Source: a virus
DNA length: 22,314 bases
IMG/VR virus record: IMGVR_UViG_3300031576_000787
Location: 1 to 22,314 of that record
Reading direction: 5' to 3' (one strand)
Each line of letters begins with the position of its first letter. Positions within the stretch are counted from its first letter, which is position 1. A program made the position numbers and the translations under genes. Positions 15,007 through 21,807 of the stretch are shown here, piece after piece. The notes below the pieces were generated by a model. The model was given only the letters and a program-made list of their open reading frames with translations, was not told the DNA's origin and searched no databases.

Positions 15007-15611
15007 GTATTTGGGGGGGGGGCGACCTGGTGGGCATGACCTCCGATCAGTATCTCGACCAGCTCCAGGCGCTGCTGCCGCAGGGCGCCGCCTGGACGCG
15101 CGAGAAGGGTGCAACGCTCACCAAGTTCCTCCAGGGCTTCGCGGACGAGCTGGCGCGCGTGGATCTGCGCGGCGACCAGCTCATCGACGAGGTCGATCCG
15201 CGTACCACCTTCGAGATGATCGGCGATTGGGAGCGCGTCGCCGGCCTGCCAGATCCGTGTGTCGGCCCTGGACAGACCACGGCGCAGCGCCGCAGCGCGC
15301 TGCTGCAGAAGCTGGTCAGCGTCGGCGGTGCCTCGCGCGCCTACTTCATCGCCGTCGCCGCCGCGCTCGGCTTCACGATCACGATCAGCGAGTTCCTGGA
15401 GCACTCGGTCGCCGACGACGTCGAGCACCAGCTCTTCGGCGCCGATTGGGCCTTTGCCTGGCAAGTGAACTCTGCTTTGAACACGGTGGGCGAACTGACG
15501 GTGGAAGACACCGCCGACGATCCGCTCGCCTGGTGGAGCAACGTGCCGCTGGAATGCGTCATTAGCCGACTCAAGCCGGCGCACACCGTAGTCATCTTCG
15601 CGTACACGTAA
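14997..15611 (+). CDS. Baseplate protein (Mu gp48 / DUF2313-like)
   Basis: A gp48/DUF2313 protein of 204 residues if it starts at ATG 14997. Typical parts are YLDQLQALLPQGAAWTRE, FLQGFADELARVD, the middle WERVAGLPDPCVGPGQTTAQRR and the ending WSNVPLECVISRLKPAHT. Family-like sequence begins at 'MTSDQYLDQL', so the ATG at 15036 (191 residues) or GTG at 15030 may be the true start. The longer form reads through a G10 run at 15013-15022 within codons 6-9. With the later start that run falls upstream and is not translated. With the early start, slippage there would destroy the protein. Confidence 0.9.
   Translation: MGLSIWGGGDLVGMTSDQYLDQLQALLPQGAAWTREKGATLTKFLQGFADELARVDLRGDQLIDEVDPRTTFEMIGDWERVAGLPDPCVGPGQTTAQRRSALLQKLVSVGGASRAYFIAVAAALGFTITISEFLEHSVADDVEHQLFGADWAFAWQVNSALNTVGELTVEDTADDPLAWWSNVPLECVISRLKPAHTVVIFAYT
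15013..15022 (+). repeat. G10 homopolymer at the start of the gp48-like gene
   Basis: Ten consecutive G residues lie 13 nt after one possible start and 13 nt before ATG 15036. A tract of this length is prone to slippage. It may also act as a G-rich ribosome-binding segment for the later start. Confidence 0.9.
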
Positions 15612-15625
15612 GGAGAAAAAGACCG

Positions 15626-16786
15626 ATGGACCGTCAGTGGAAATCAGGAGCTGCAGGCGCCCCGCCCGCGCTGGACAACGCGAGCGCAGGCTATCCCACC
15701 GCAGGCAACCCAGGCGGAGGCGTGCCGGCGACGAAGCCGGGACCGCATTGGTATCACATGGTCACCGAGGAACTGCTCGCCCTGATCGCCTCGGCAGACA
15801 TCGCTTTCGACAAGACGAATGTGACTCAAGTGCGTGCCGCGCTGCAGGCGATGTTTGGCGACAAGTCCGTGATAAACGGCAAAATCGTCATTACAGAGAA
15901 CGCCGGAGCGCATACCTGGACGGTCGCGGTCAAGACGCTTGCCGGCAACGATCCATCGCTGACGAATCCGGTGTACGTCGCGTTCCGAGACGTCGCTCCG
16001 GCCAGCAGCGCGCGCCTCATCAGAACCATCACCGGCGCGCTTTCCCTGGTCATTCCGAGCACCGCCACGCTCGGACATGGGAGCGCCAGGCAGCAGCATC
16101 TCTTCGTTTATTTCATCGACAATGCTGGCGCGGTCGAGCTGGCAGTCTCCAATCTGCCACCTGACTATCCAGGGTTCGCGGATTTTAGGCTTGTCAACAC
16201 GGTGGCGATCGCCGGAGGCTCCAATAGCCCGACGACGGTTTACGCGGCTGCCATCAGGAACAATATTCCCTGGGTCGCTGCCGCGAAGGTTCAGAGCACC
16301 CAGGCGGTCGCGGGGACGTGGGACGCAGCAGCGTCGCAGATTGATATGTTCCCGGTGCGAATGCCTGCGCAAGCGTTTAGCGCCTATCTGAACGCCAACC
16401 AATCGATCTCCAACGCCACTAACACCAAAGTGGTCGTTGATACCGAAGAATTCGATTCAGACAACGCTTTCGATGGCGCTGGTCGCTTCCAGCCAAAGCT
16501 CGCGGGTAGATATGTCGTCACGTGGATGGGGAAAATTCAGAGCCTGCCGGATCAGAGCGAGTATTTCTTCGGCATATTTAAAAACGGCGCGGAGTGGAAG
16601 CGCGGCCATCAGCAGTCGTCGGGCGCATCGACCGAAGGCACCGGAGGAAGCTGCGTCGTCAATATGAACGGTTGCAACGACTACCTGGAATTGTTCTGCT
16701 GGCAATCCTCTGCCGGCAGCAGGAATGCACAGGGCGGGTCTCCACTCACCTACTTCTCGGCCCACCGCATAGGAGCCTCGTCATGA
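15626..16786 (+). CDS. Tail fibre protein with C1q-like C-terminal domain
   Basis: A 386-residue fibre protein. The N-terminal part (about 1-75) is Gly/Pro/Ala-rich and ends in GPHWYHMVTEELLALIASA, a common attachment region of Mu-like fibres. The middle is beta-rich without recognisable repeats. The last 135 or so residues look like a C1q/TNF-type jelly roll: FSAYLNANQSISNATNTKV, VDTEEFDSDNAFDGAGRFQP, LAGRYVVTWMGKI, FFGIFKNGAEWKRG and ending YFSAHRIG. This tip would be the receptor-binding part and normally forms trimers. G+C content is lower here than in the tail genes, suggesting separate exchange. RBS AAGGAG lies upstream of ATG 15626; the stop overlaps the next gene as ATGA. Confidence 0.85.
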   Translation: MDRQWKSGAAGAPPALDNASAGYPTAGNPGGGVPATKPGPHWYHMVTEELLALIASADIAFDKTNVTQVRAALQAMFGDKSVINGKIVITENAGAHTWTVAVKTLAGNDPSLTNPVYVAFRDVAPASSARLIRTITGALSLVIPSTATLGHGSARQQHLFVYFIDNAGAVELAVSNLPPDYPGFADFRLVNTVAIAGGSNSPTTVYAAAIRNNIPWVAAAKVQSTQAVAGTWDAAASQIDMFPVRMPAQAFSAYLNANQSISNATNTKVVVDTEEFDSDNAFDGAGRFQPKLAGRYVVTWMGKIQSLPDQSEYFFGIFKNGAEWKRGHQQSSGASTEGTGGSCVVNMNGCNDYLELFCWQSSAGSRNAQGGSPLTYFSAHRIGASS

Positions 16787-17316
16787 TAAAGGCCACAAAC
16801 CTAGCATCGCGCATCGCGGTCCTGCTCGCAGGGCGCGGTAAGACCGCCAGCTTCCTTGACGACGTTTGCGTGCAGGACGATGGCGACGGCCCACGTCTGG
16901 TCTCCTGGGACAAACAGAAGCTCGGCCCGGAGCCGACGCAAAGCCAGATTGACGCGATCGATGACCTGGTCGTGTACCGAAACGAGAAGTGGGAAGAGAT
17001 CAAGGCCGCGCGCGATGCCGCGCGCAATGCAGGCTTCCTCTTCAACGGCAAGACGGTGCAGTCGGACGCCGCGTCTAGCGATAACGTGGCCGGCGCCGCG
17101 CTTGCGGCGACGATCGCCAAGGCGCTCGGGGTGCCGTACTCGGTCGAGTGGACGATGGCCGACAACTCTGTGATGCCGCTCAATGGCGATCAGGTGATCG
17201 CGATGTTCATGACCGGCGCGGAGTTCGTGAAGACGATCTACGCGCGTGGGGTGACGCTCCGCGAGCAGCTCGCCCAGGCAGAGACAGAAGAAGAAATCCA
17301 GGCGATAGCCTGGTGA
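16783..17316 (+). CDS. DUF4376 tail-associated protein, likely fibre accessory or assembly
   Basis: A 177-residue protein. The C-terminal part (about 75-177) fits DUF4376: EIKAARDAARNAGFLFNGKT, then VEWTMADNSVMPLNGDQVIAM and a helical ARGVTLREQLAQAETEEEIQ. DUF4376 proteins commonly follow tail-fibre genes and are thought to assist fibres or sit at the tail tip; direct evidence is sparse. The frame is open further upstream, but ATG 16783 overlaps the fibre stop as ATGA and is the sensible start. It is the last gene of the late operon. Confidence 0.85.
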   Translation: MIKATNLASRIAVLLAGRGKTASFLDDVCVQDDGDGPRLVSWDKQKLGPEPTQSQIDAIDDLVVYRNEKWEEIKAARDAARNAGFLFNGKTVQSDAASSDNVAGAALAATIAKALGVPYSVEWTMADNSVMPLNGDQVIAMFMTGAEFVKTIYARGVTLREQLAQAETEEEIQAIAW

Positions 17317-17337
17317 AAAAGGAGGGCGACCGTCACG

Positions 17338-17480
17338 ATGTTAGAGCACCGCGACGGCCCCTTTTCCCACTGATGAAGCCAGTGAGCCAGGACAAGGCCC
17401 CCCGCACCGATCGGCGCGAGGCGAGCCTATCACGCAGCTTGGAGGCTCACGATTCAAAAGGACCACAGCAGCAGCGGTAA
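17338..17480 (+). other. Two short overlapping frames upstream of the methyltransferase, possible leader
   Basis: ATG 17338 opens an 11-codon frame (MLEHRDGPFSH) that ends TGATG at 17371-17375, giving a 35-codon frame 17373-17480 (MKPVSQDKAPRTDRREASLS...). The first has GGAGGG eleven bases upstream. The second overlaps the apparent methyltransferase start at 17452 in another frame. They could form a translation leader or be chance. No protein family is recognisable. Confidence 0.3.
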
Positions 17481-18255
17481 AAGTTTTCTGTCATGGGTTG
17501 GCGGCAAGGCGCGCCTGGTGGATCGAATCATCCCACTCATCCCCGACCACACGTGCTACTGCGAGGTGTTCGCAGGCGCCGCGTGGCTGCTCTTTAAAAA
17601 GCCGGAAGCATCAAAATCCGAGGTCATCAACGACATCAACGTCGAGCTGGTGACCTTGTACCGCGTGATCCAGCACCACCTGGATGAGTTCGTGCGCTAC
17701 TTCAGGTGGGCGCTGGTCTCGCGGGATGAATTCGAGCGGCTGCACCAGGTGAAGCCGGAAACGCTGACGGACATTCAGCGCGCGGCACGGTTCTACTACA
17801 TGATCAGGACCGGCTTCAGCTCGAAGGTGAACAGCACCACCTTCGGCATGTCCACCGGCGCAAGGCCGGCACTCAATCTGCTGCGCATGGAGGAAGACCT
17901 GTCCGCCGCGCATCTTCGCCTAGCGAGGGTGTACGTCGAGAACATGCCATTCGGCGACCTGATCCGCCGCTACGATCGGCCGCACACCTTCTTCTACGTG
18001 GACCCGCCATACCACGGTAGCGAGGACGACTACGGTAAGGGGCTGTTCAGCCGGAGCGACTTCGCGGTGCTGGCCGAGCTGCTCGCCGGCATCAAGGGCA
18101 AGTTCATCATGTCTATCAACGACACGCCCGAGATCCGCAAGCTGTACGGCCGCTTCAGGGTGAGGACGGTGCCGACGCGATACTCGCTCGGCAACGCCGA
18201 TCGTGCGGGCGCCGTGCGTGAGCTGCTGGTGATGAACTTCAAGCCGAAGGATTGA
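17452..18255 (+). CDS. D12-class adenine-specific DNA methyltransferase (Dam-like), probable ATT start
   Basis: Transfers methyl groups from AdoMet to N6 of adenine in DNA. Motifs seen: SFLSWVGGKARLVDRI near residues 11-26 (AdoMet-binding WxGGK), the motif I-like CEVFAGAAW at 37-45, and the catalytic DPPY at 184-187 within FFYVDPPYHGSEDDYGKGLF. The first ordinary start codon in frame is GTG 17518, which would remove the WVGGK motif. Upstream the only well-placed candidate is ATT 17452, preceded by GGAGG with a six-base spacer; there is no in-frame ATG, GTG or TTG between the TGA at 17383 and 17518. A 267-residue product is normal for the family. Mu carries its modification gene mom at the same end, so an anti-restriction role is likely but inferred. 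No matching endonuclease is visible. Confidence 0.88.
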   Translation: MQKDHSSSGKSFLSWVGGKARLVDRIIPLIPDHTCYCEVFAGAAWLLFKKPEASKSEVINDINVELVTLYRVIQHHLDEFVRYFRWALVSRDEFERLHQVKPETLTDIQRAARFYYMIRTGFSSKVNSTTFGMSTGARPALNLLRMEEDLSAAHLRLARVYVENMPFGDLIRRYDRPHTFFYVDPPYHGSEDDYGKGLFSRSDFAVLAELLAGIKGKFIMSINDTPEIRKLYGRFRVRTVPTRYSLGNADRAGAVRELLVMNFKPKD

Positions 18256-18262
18256 CGATCAA

Positions 18263-18351
18263 CTGACCCGCTGCGGTGGATGCCGTGGCACATGGAAAGC
18301 CTGGGGCGCGCGCCTCGGTGCGATCGAGGGTTCGATTCCCTCGGGGTCAGG
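18263..18351 (+). other. tRNA-like element (degenerate or non-canonical)
   Basis: The outer arms look like a tRNA. A 7-bp acceptor pairs CTGACCC (18263-18269) with GGGTCAG (18344-18350). It is directly preceded by a T-arm CGAGGG-TTCGATT-CCCTCG at 18325-18343, with a canonical GGTTCGATTCC B-box. The length of 89 nt fits class II tRNAs, and a GGGGC-GCGC-GCCTC hairpin sits where a variable arm could be. But no proper anticodon stem-loop can be drawn (best: three G-C pairs around a nine-base loop), the D-arm is irregular and CCA is not encoded. The downstream TTTTT may let it act as a terminator. Its 3' end overlaps the stop of the leftward gene. Confidence 0.4.
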
Positions 18352-18544
18352 CCCTTTTTGAATCGATGACCGACTCGTGCGCCAGCATTTCGACCCGACC
18401 TCTGTAGATGCCCCCGCTCACAGAAAGCCAAATGATCAGGTGCACCCACCAGGCGGCGCCGGGCAATAGGAACCAGGCCACCAATCCGGTGAGGATGCTG
18501 CCGACAGCGAAGGCTTCGATCGCTGCTCGTTCCGATGGCTTCAT
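18347..18544 (-). CDS. Small two-helix membrane protein (prophage cargo)
   Basis: A 65-residue protein starting MKPSERAAIEAFAVGSILTG. It has two predicted membrane helices, at about residues 10-28 (FAVGSILTGLVAWFLLPG) and 30-47 (AWWVHLIIWLSVSGGIY), with a polar C-terminal tail. Its ATG overlaps the stop of the upstream secreted-protein gene as ATGA, so the two are translated together. Size and topology would suit a holin, but holin/lysis genes of Mu lie elsewhere and nothing else supports that. Function unknown. Confidence 0.7.
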   Translation of the reverse strand: MKPSERAAIEAFAVGSILTGLVAWFLLPGAAWWVHLIIWLSVSGGIYRGRVEMLAHESVIDSKRA

Positions 18545-18912
18545 ATCGTGTACCAGTCTCCGCATTGCCCGGTCGGGTTGCGTGCGGTGCGGGCGCAAAG
18601 CCGCTCGATCGGCTGGCCTTCGGGGTTGACGGAGCGCATCTGGATCTGCGCGCCGCCGACGCTGTAGAAGTCCTTGGTCAGCGTGCCGATCACGAACTTC
18701 GCGCGCTTCTGGACGTCGGCCTGGCCGTTGGCCTTCACGAGCACCTTGATGAAGAGCGTCGGCTGGTTCATGTAGACGCCGGTGCTGCAGGCGACGCCGT
18801 CCTTCTCGGGCGCGAGCTGCTTGCATTGCGCGTCGATGGTGTCGAATCGGCCGGCGTGCGCTGGCACCAAGGCGATGGAGAGAGCGGTGAGGATCAGCAG
18901 GCGGATCAGCAT
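18541..18912 (-). CDS. Secreted periplasmic protein of unknown function (prophage cargo)
   Basis: A 123-residue protein with a clear signal peptide (LIRLLILTALSIALVPAHA, cleaved near residue 21) and a mature domain of about 100 residues. The mature part contains four Cys (contexts AQCKQ, VACST, RLCAR, GQCGDW), enough for two disulfides, which suits the periplasm. ATG 18912 is favoured over an upstream TTG because GGAGG lies six bases before it. It is the first gene of a two-gene leftward unit that opposes the late operon and reads away from the prophage end, the usual arrangement of cargo (moron) genes expressed in the lysogen. Family not recognised. Confidence 0.75.
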   Translation of the reverse strand: MLIRLLILTALSIALVPAHAGRFDTIDAQCKQLAPEKDGVACSTGVYMNQPTLFIKVLVKANGQADVQKRAKFVIGTLTKDFYSVGGAQIQMRSVNPEGQPIERLCARTARNPTGQCGDWYTI

Positions 18913-19008
18913 GGGCAACCTCCGTGATTGACGCCGTCATGTTCAGCCAAGGCACCAGGCACGGTCAATGTGCAAATTCCCACTCCGGAGGGGCCTGGGT
19001 GGTCCGAT

Positions 19009-19098
19009 CCAACTGGCGTTCAAACGGCCGCCAGGCGGCGCGTTACGGGGTGGTCAAGACCATGCGTCGCAAGGGTTCGAGCCAAGCAGCGCGTTACA
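19009..19098 (+). repeat. Prophage right end with repeated putative transposase-binding sites
   Basis: CCAAGCAGCGCGTTAC (19082-19097) ends one base before the proposed terminus, and CCAGGCGGCGCGTTAC (19031-19046) repeats it 51 bp inwards with 14 of 16 identities. A weaker third copy may be CCAACTGGCGTTCAAAC at 19009, 22 bp further in. The terminal bases are CA, as in Mu-type ends. Direct repetition at a transposon end is what MuA-like transposases bind. Left-end counterparts are outside the window. Confidence 0.7.
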
Positions 19099-19737
19099 CT
19101 TGCCGCCCCGGATGTGCGGCAGCATGGAGGGCAGCGTGTCGAACATCGCCTGTACCTGATTGTCGATCAGCGCCGGCAACGACTCGTTGGTGCCCTTGTA
19201 GGGCACGTGCACCATGTCCGCCCCATCCCTCTTCTTGAACATCTCGAAAATCAGGTGCTGCGCGGTGCCGATTCCGACCGAGGCATAGTTGAGCTTGCCC
19301 GGTTGCGCCTTGGCGGCCGCGATGAGTTCCCCGACCGTCTTCGCGGGCACCGTGTTGCTCGTCACCAGAACGAGCGGCGACGCAGCGAACATCGTGATCG
19401 GCACCAGGTCCCGCTGCACGTTGTACGGCATGTCCTTGTACAGATTCGGAAAGATCGTCAGCGGCCCGAGGTTGCCCATGCCGATGGTGTAACCGTCGGG
19501 CGCCGCGCGGGCGACCTCGGCCACGCCGATACGTCCGCCCGCCCCTGGCTTGGAATCGTTGACGACCGGCTGACCAAGCGCTTTCGATACGCGGTCGTTG
19601 ATGACCCGCGCGAGAACATCATTCAGGCCGCCCGCCGGCCAGGGAACGATGAAACGGACCGGCTTGGCGGGCCAGTCCTGCGCCGCGGCAAGTGCCGGAA
19701 TCATTGCCGCGAACAGTGCGAGCACGATGCGTTGCAT
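19054..19737 (-). pseudogene. Truncated TctC/Bug-family solute-binding protein, interrupted by the prophage
   Basis: The 5' part of a periplasmic binding protein of the tripartite tricarboxylate (Bug/TctC) family. The signal peptide is MQRIVLALFAAMIPALAAAQ; then come the hallmark WPAKPVRFIVPWPAGG, VVNDSKPGAGGRIG, PDGYTIGMGNLGP, GKLNYASVGIGTAQHL and VPYKGTNESLPALI, ending DTLPSMLPHIRGGK. These 213 host codons span 19099-19737. Intact proteins have about 320 residues, so the last third is missing. Beyond 19098 the frame runs 14 codons into prophage sequence and stops. ATG 19737 has AAGGAA upstream; longer upstream readings lack family similarity. The dyad GTCAACTTGAC at 19783-19793, upstream of the start, may be an operator. 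The remainder should lie beyond the left prophage end. Confidence 0.92.
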
Positions 19738-19825
19738 GCTGGTTCCTTTCGTCATGCGCTGGATGCCGCTGGCCGATGCCCTGTCAACTTGACGCGAGTC
19801 AGCGGCAAACCTAGCATTTATAGAC

Positions 19826-20962
19826 ATGTCAAAGCAACCCGCGCTGCGAGTGGATCACGTCGGCAGCCTGTTGCGCCCGGAGCGCTTGAAAGACCTGTTC
19901 GGCAAGCACGCGGCGGGCTTCGCAAGCCGGGACGAGTTGCAGCACGCGCAGGACGCGGCCATTCGCGAGGTGGTCGCGAAACAGGAAAGCCGCGGCCTGC
20001 CGGTGGTGACCGACGGGGAGTACCGGCGCCTGAACTGGCAAGTGAGCTTTTCCGAAGTGGAGGGCTGGGACCTGTGGAGCGGCTCCTGGGAGAAACACCG
20101 CCGCAATCCGGAGAACCGCGGCCCCGGCGAAAAGCCGCTGACGAAAGGCGCCGACGCGGTGCTCACCTTTCGCACTCCGGCCACGTCGCGCCTAAAATTG
20201 GCGAAGAACTTCCCGCTGCAAGAGTTTCTGTTCCTCAAGAAAACCACGAAGTCGCTCGCCAAAATCACCCTCATGGGGCCGGACCGGGTGGCACAGATGT
20301 GCGACATCGAGGGCTCGCGCGCACACTACGTCGATGCGGACGAGTTTCTCGCGGACGTGGTTGCGATCCAGCGCTGCATGGTCGGCGAAATCGTGGATGC
20401 CGGCTGCAACTACATTCAGATCGACGAGCCGAGCTATACCGGCTACGTCGATCCGGCGACTCTCGAGCGCATGCAGGCGCGCAAAGAGGATCCGATGAAG
20501 AATCTGCGCCGCGCCGTGGCGGCGGACAACGCGGTGATCGAGGGGCTAGAGGGCCGCGCCACGTTCGGCCTCCACATCTGCCGCGGCAACCGCGCCAGCA
20601 TGTGGCACCGCGAAGGCAAGTACGACGCGATTGCCGAGACGCTGTTCGGCGGCCTCAGGTACGACCGGCTGCTGCTGGAATACGACACAGAGCGCGCCGG
20701 CGGCTTCGAACCGCTGCGTTTCGTGCCGCGCGGCGTGACCGTCGTGCTCGGCCTGATCACCACCAAGTCCGGGCGCGTCGAAAGCGTGGACGAACTGCGC
20801 AAGCGGATCGACGATGCAGCGCGCATCATCCCGCTTGAGCAACTCGCTCTCAGCCCGCAGTGCGGCTTTGCGTCCGGCATCGGCGGCAACCTGCTCAGCG
20901 AGAACGAACAGTGGCGGAAACTCGAGGTGATGCTGGAGACCGCGCGGCAGGTCTGGGGTTAG
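19826..20962 (+). CDS. MetE C-terminal-like (cobalamin-independent methionine synthase family) protein
   Basis: A 378-residue protein resembling the catalytic C-terminal half of MetE, alone without the N-terminal half. It shows VDHVGSLLRPERL, LPVVTDGEYRRLNWQ, CNYIQIDEPSYTGYV and the metal-ligand pattern of the family: His-x-Cys in FGLHICRGN (about residue 250), Glu in LLLEYDTERAG (about 285) and Cys in LSPQCGFAS (about 345). Such stand-alone proteins are common in betaproteobacteria and may move methyl or other groups between thiols; the substrate is unknown. It is divergent from the tctC-like gene. ATG 19826 lacks a good Shine-Dalgarno. Its end overlaps the MerR gene by 68 nt. Confidence 0.88.
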   Translation: MSKQPALRVDHVGSLLRPERLKDLFGKHAAGFASRDELQHAQDAAIREVVAKQESRGLPVVTDGEYRRLNWQVSFSEVEGWDLWSGSWEKHRRNPENRGPGEKPLTKGADAVLTFRTPATSRLKLAKNFPLQEFLFLKKTTKSLAKITLMGPDRVAQMCDIEGSRAHYVDADEFLADVVAIQRCMVGEIVDAGCNYIQIDEPSYTGYVDPATLERMQARKEDPMKNLRRAVAADNAVIEGLEGRATFGLHICRGNRASMWHREGKYDAIAETLFGGLRYDRLLLEYDTERAGGFEPLRFVPRGVTVVLGLITTKSGRVESVDELRKRIDDAARIIPLEQLALSPQCGFASGIGGNLLSENEQWRKLEVMLETARQVWG

Positions 20963-21341
20963 GCGGCCGCTTGCCGTTCGCGATCCATTCGCCGTAGAAC
21001 TCGATCTTGCCGTCGAGCAGCTTCAGCGCGCCCTGCCATTCGGCGATCGTTTCCTGGACGCGCGCGCGGTGCGCGGCGAGGATGTCCCTTCGCTCCGCTA
21101 GCGTCGTCCTCCCCCGCTTGACCAGCGCGGTGTAGGCGCGCATTTGCGCAATCGACATGCCGGTACGGCGCAGGCGCTCCATCAGCTCCAGCCAGCCCAG
21201 ATGCTGGTCGCTGTAGACGCGCCGACCGACCGCGTCGCGCGCGACACCGGGAATCAGCCCCTGCGCTTCGTACCAGCGGATCGCGTGGATGCTGCGGCCG
21301 ACGCGCGCTGAAAGCTCGCCGATGCGCAATGCCTCAGGCAT
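20895..21341 (-). CDS. MerR-family transcriptional regulator
   Basis: A 148-residue regulator. The winged helix-turn-helix is at residues 4-70: LRIGELSARVGRSIHAIRWYE, GLIPGVARDAVGRRVYSDQH, then LERLRRTGMSIAQMRAY-like recognition and dimer-helix sequence, and a long coiled-coil ending in KLLDGKIEFYGEWIANGKRP. It has no Cys, so a Cys-ligated metal or thiol-redox effector is unlikely. The C-terminal tail is Arg/Pro-rich and overlaps the convergent MetE-like gene. ATG 21341 lies inside the last codons of the SnoaL-like gene (8-nt overlap), so both are one operon. The promoter upstream of that operon has a MerR-type layout, which suggests autoregulation. Confidence 0.9.
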   Translation of the reverse strand: MPEALRIGELSARVGRSIHAIRWYEAQGLIPGVARDAVGRRVYSDQHLGWLELMERLRRTGMSIAQMRAYTALVKRGRTTLAERRDILAAHRARVQETIAEWQGALKLLDGKIEFYGEWIANGKRPPNPRPAARSPASPRVSATVRSR

Positions 21342-21774
21342 GCGACGCTTTGCCGGCGGCCGCAGCACCCGCGGGGCGGAACCAGGTGTCATGGACGTGC
21401 TGCGTATCCAGGTATTCCCGGACAGCGCAGATCTTGCCGTCGCGGAACCTGAGGAGGATGTGGTACTCCTGGCTGTACACACGGCCGTTCTTCAGCGCGC
21501 CGCGGCCTTCGAGCTCCACCGCGACGCGGTCGCCCTCGGCGGTCATGCCCTTCACCGTCATCGCGAGGCCGCCGTCAAGCCCCGCCATCATGCTCTCGAA
21601 GAGCCGGGCCATCTGCGCCTTATCCCTGGTCCCGCAAGTCGGCACCGAGCCGGGCTTGCCTGCGATCCAGTAGCTCAGGTCGTCGGTCATGTGCGCGAGG
21701 ACGCCCGCTATGTCGCGGCCGCCAAAGCGCGCGACAAATTCCTCGGCGAGCCGTTTGTTGCGTTCATTGCTCAT
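21334..21774 (-). CDS. SnoaL / NTF2-like protein
   Basis: A 146-residue cone-shaped-fold protein of the SnoaL/NTF2-like superfamily: ERNKRLAEEFVARFGGRDIAGVLAHMTDDLSYWIAGKPGS in the first helices and strand, MTAEGDRVAVELEGRGALKNGRVY in the middle, then YHILLRFRDGKICAVREYLDT, the usual penultimate strands. Members are isomerases, hydrolases or ligand binders; no substrate can be read here. ATG 21774 is chosen (GGAG nine bases upstream) over an upstream in-frame ATG at 21816, because the promoter lies at 21808-21838. First gene of the operon with the MerR regulator. Confidence 0.85.
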   Translation of the reverse strand: MSNERNKRLAEEFVARFGGRDIAGVLAHMTDDLSYWIAGKPGSVPTCGTRDKAQMARLFESMMAGLDGGLAMTVKGMTAEGDRVAVELEGRGALKNGRVYSQEYHILLRFRDGKICAVREYLDTQHVHDTWFRPAGAAAAGKASHA

Positions 21775-21807
21775 GCGAGCTGCTCCGTGTTGTCGGGACG
21801 AGCGCCC

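Larger units (their letters stand above)
1..19098 (+). mobile_element. Mu-like prophage, structural region and right end (left end outside window)
   Basis: Gene content and order match the Mu head and tail modules: protease/scaffold, capsid, gp36, gp37, gp38, sheath, tube, chaperone, tape measure, gpN, gpP, gp45, gp46, gp47, gp48, fibre. The right limit is placed at 19098. There a leftward tctC-like frame loses family similarity right after the residues GGK, and the phage side ends in ...GCGCGTTACA, giving the CA terminus expected of a Mu-type element. The left limit is unseen: no transposase, repressor, lysis, terminase or portal gene is in the window. The element was therefore cut by the window, not necessarily by deletion. 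The first 1.3 kb runs leftward, unlike the rest. Confidence 0.88.

Noticed and set aside
18263-18351. A functional tRNA gene
   Set aside because: No seven-base anticodon loop with T at position 33 on a paired stem can be formed, and CCA is absent; kept only as a tRNA-like element.
18928-20838. A 636-codon rightward open frame across the tctC-like and MetE-like genes
   Set aside because: It crosses the prophage end and two genes with clear family motifs on other frames; its residue make-up is that of a shadow frame.
20895-21482. Longer reading of the MerR gene starting at 21482
   Set aside because: The extra N-terminal residues are antisense-like sequence inside the SnoaL-like gene; MerR family similarity starts at the ATG at 21341.
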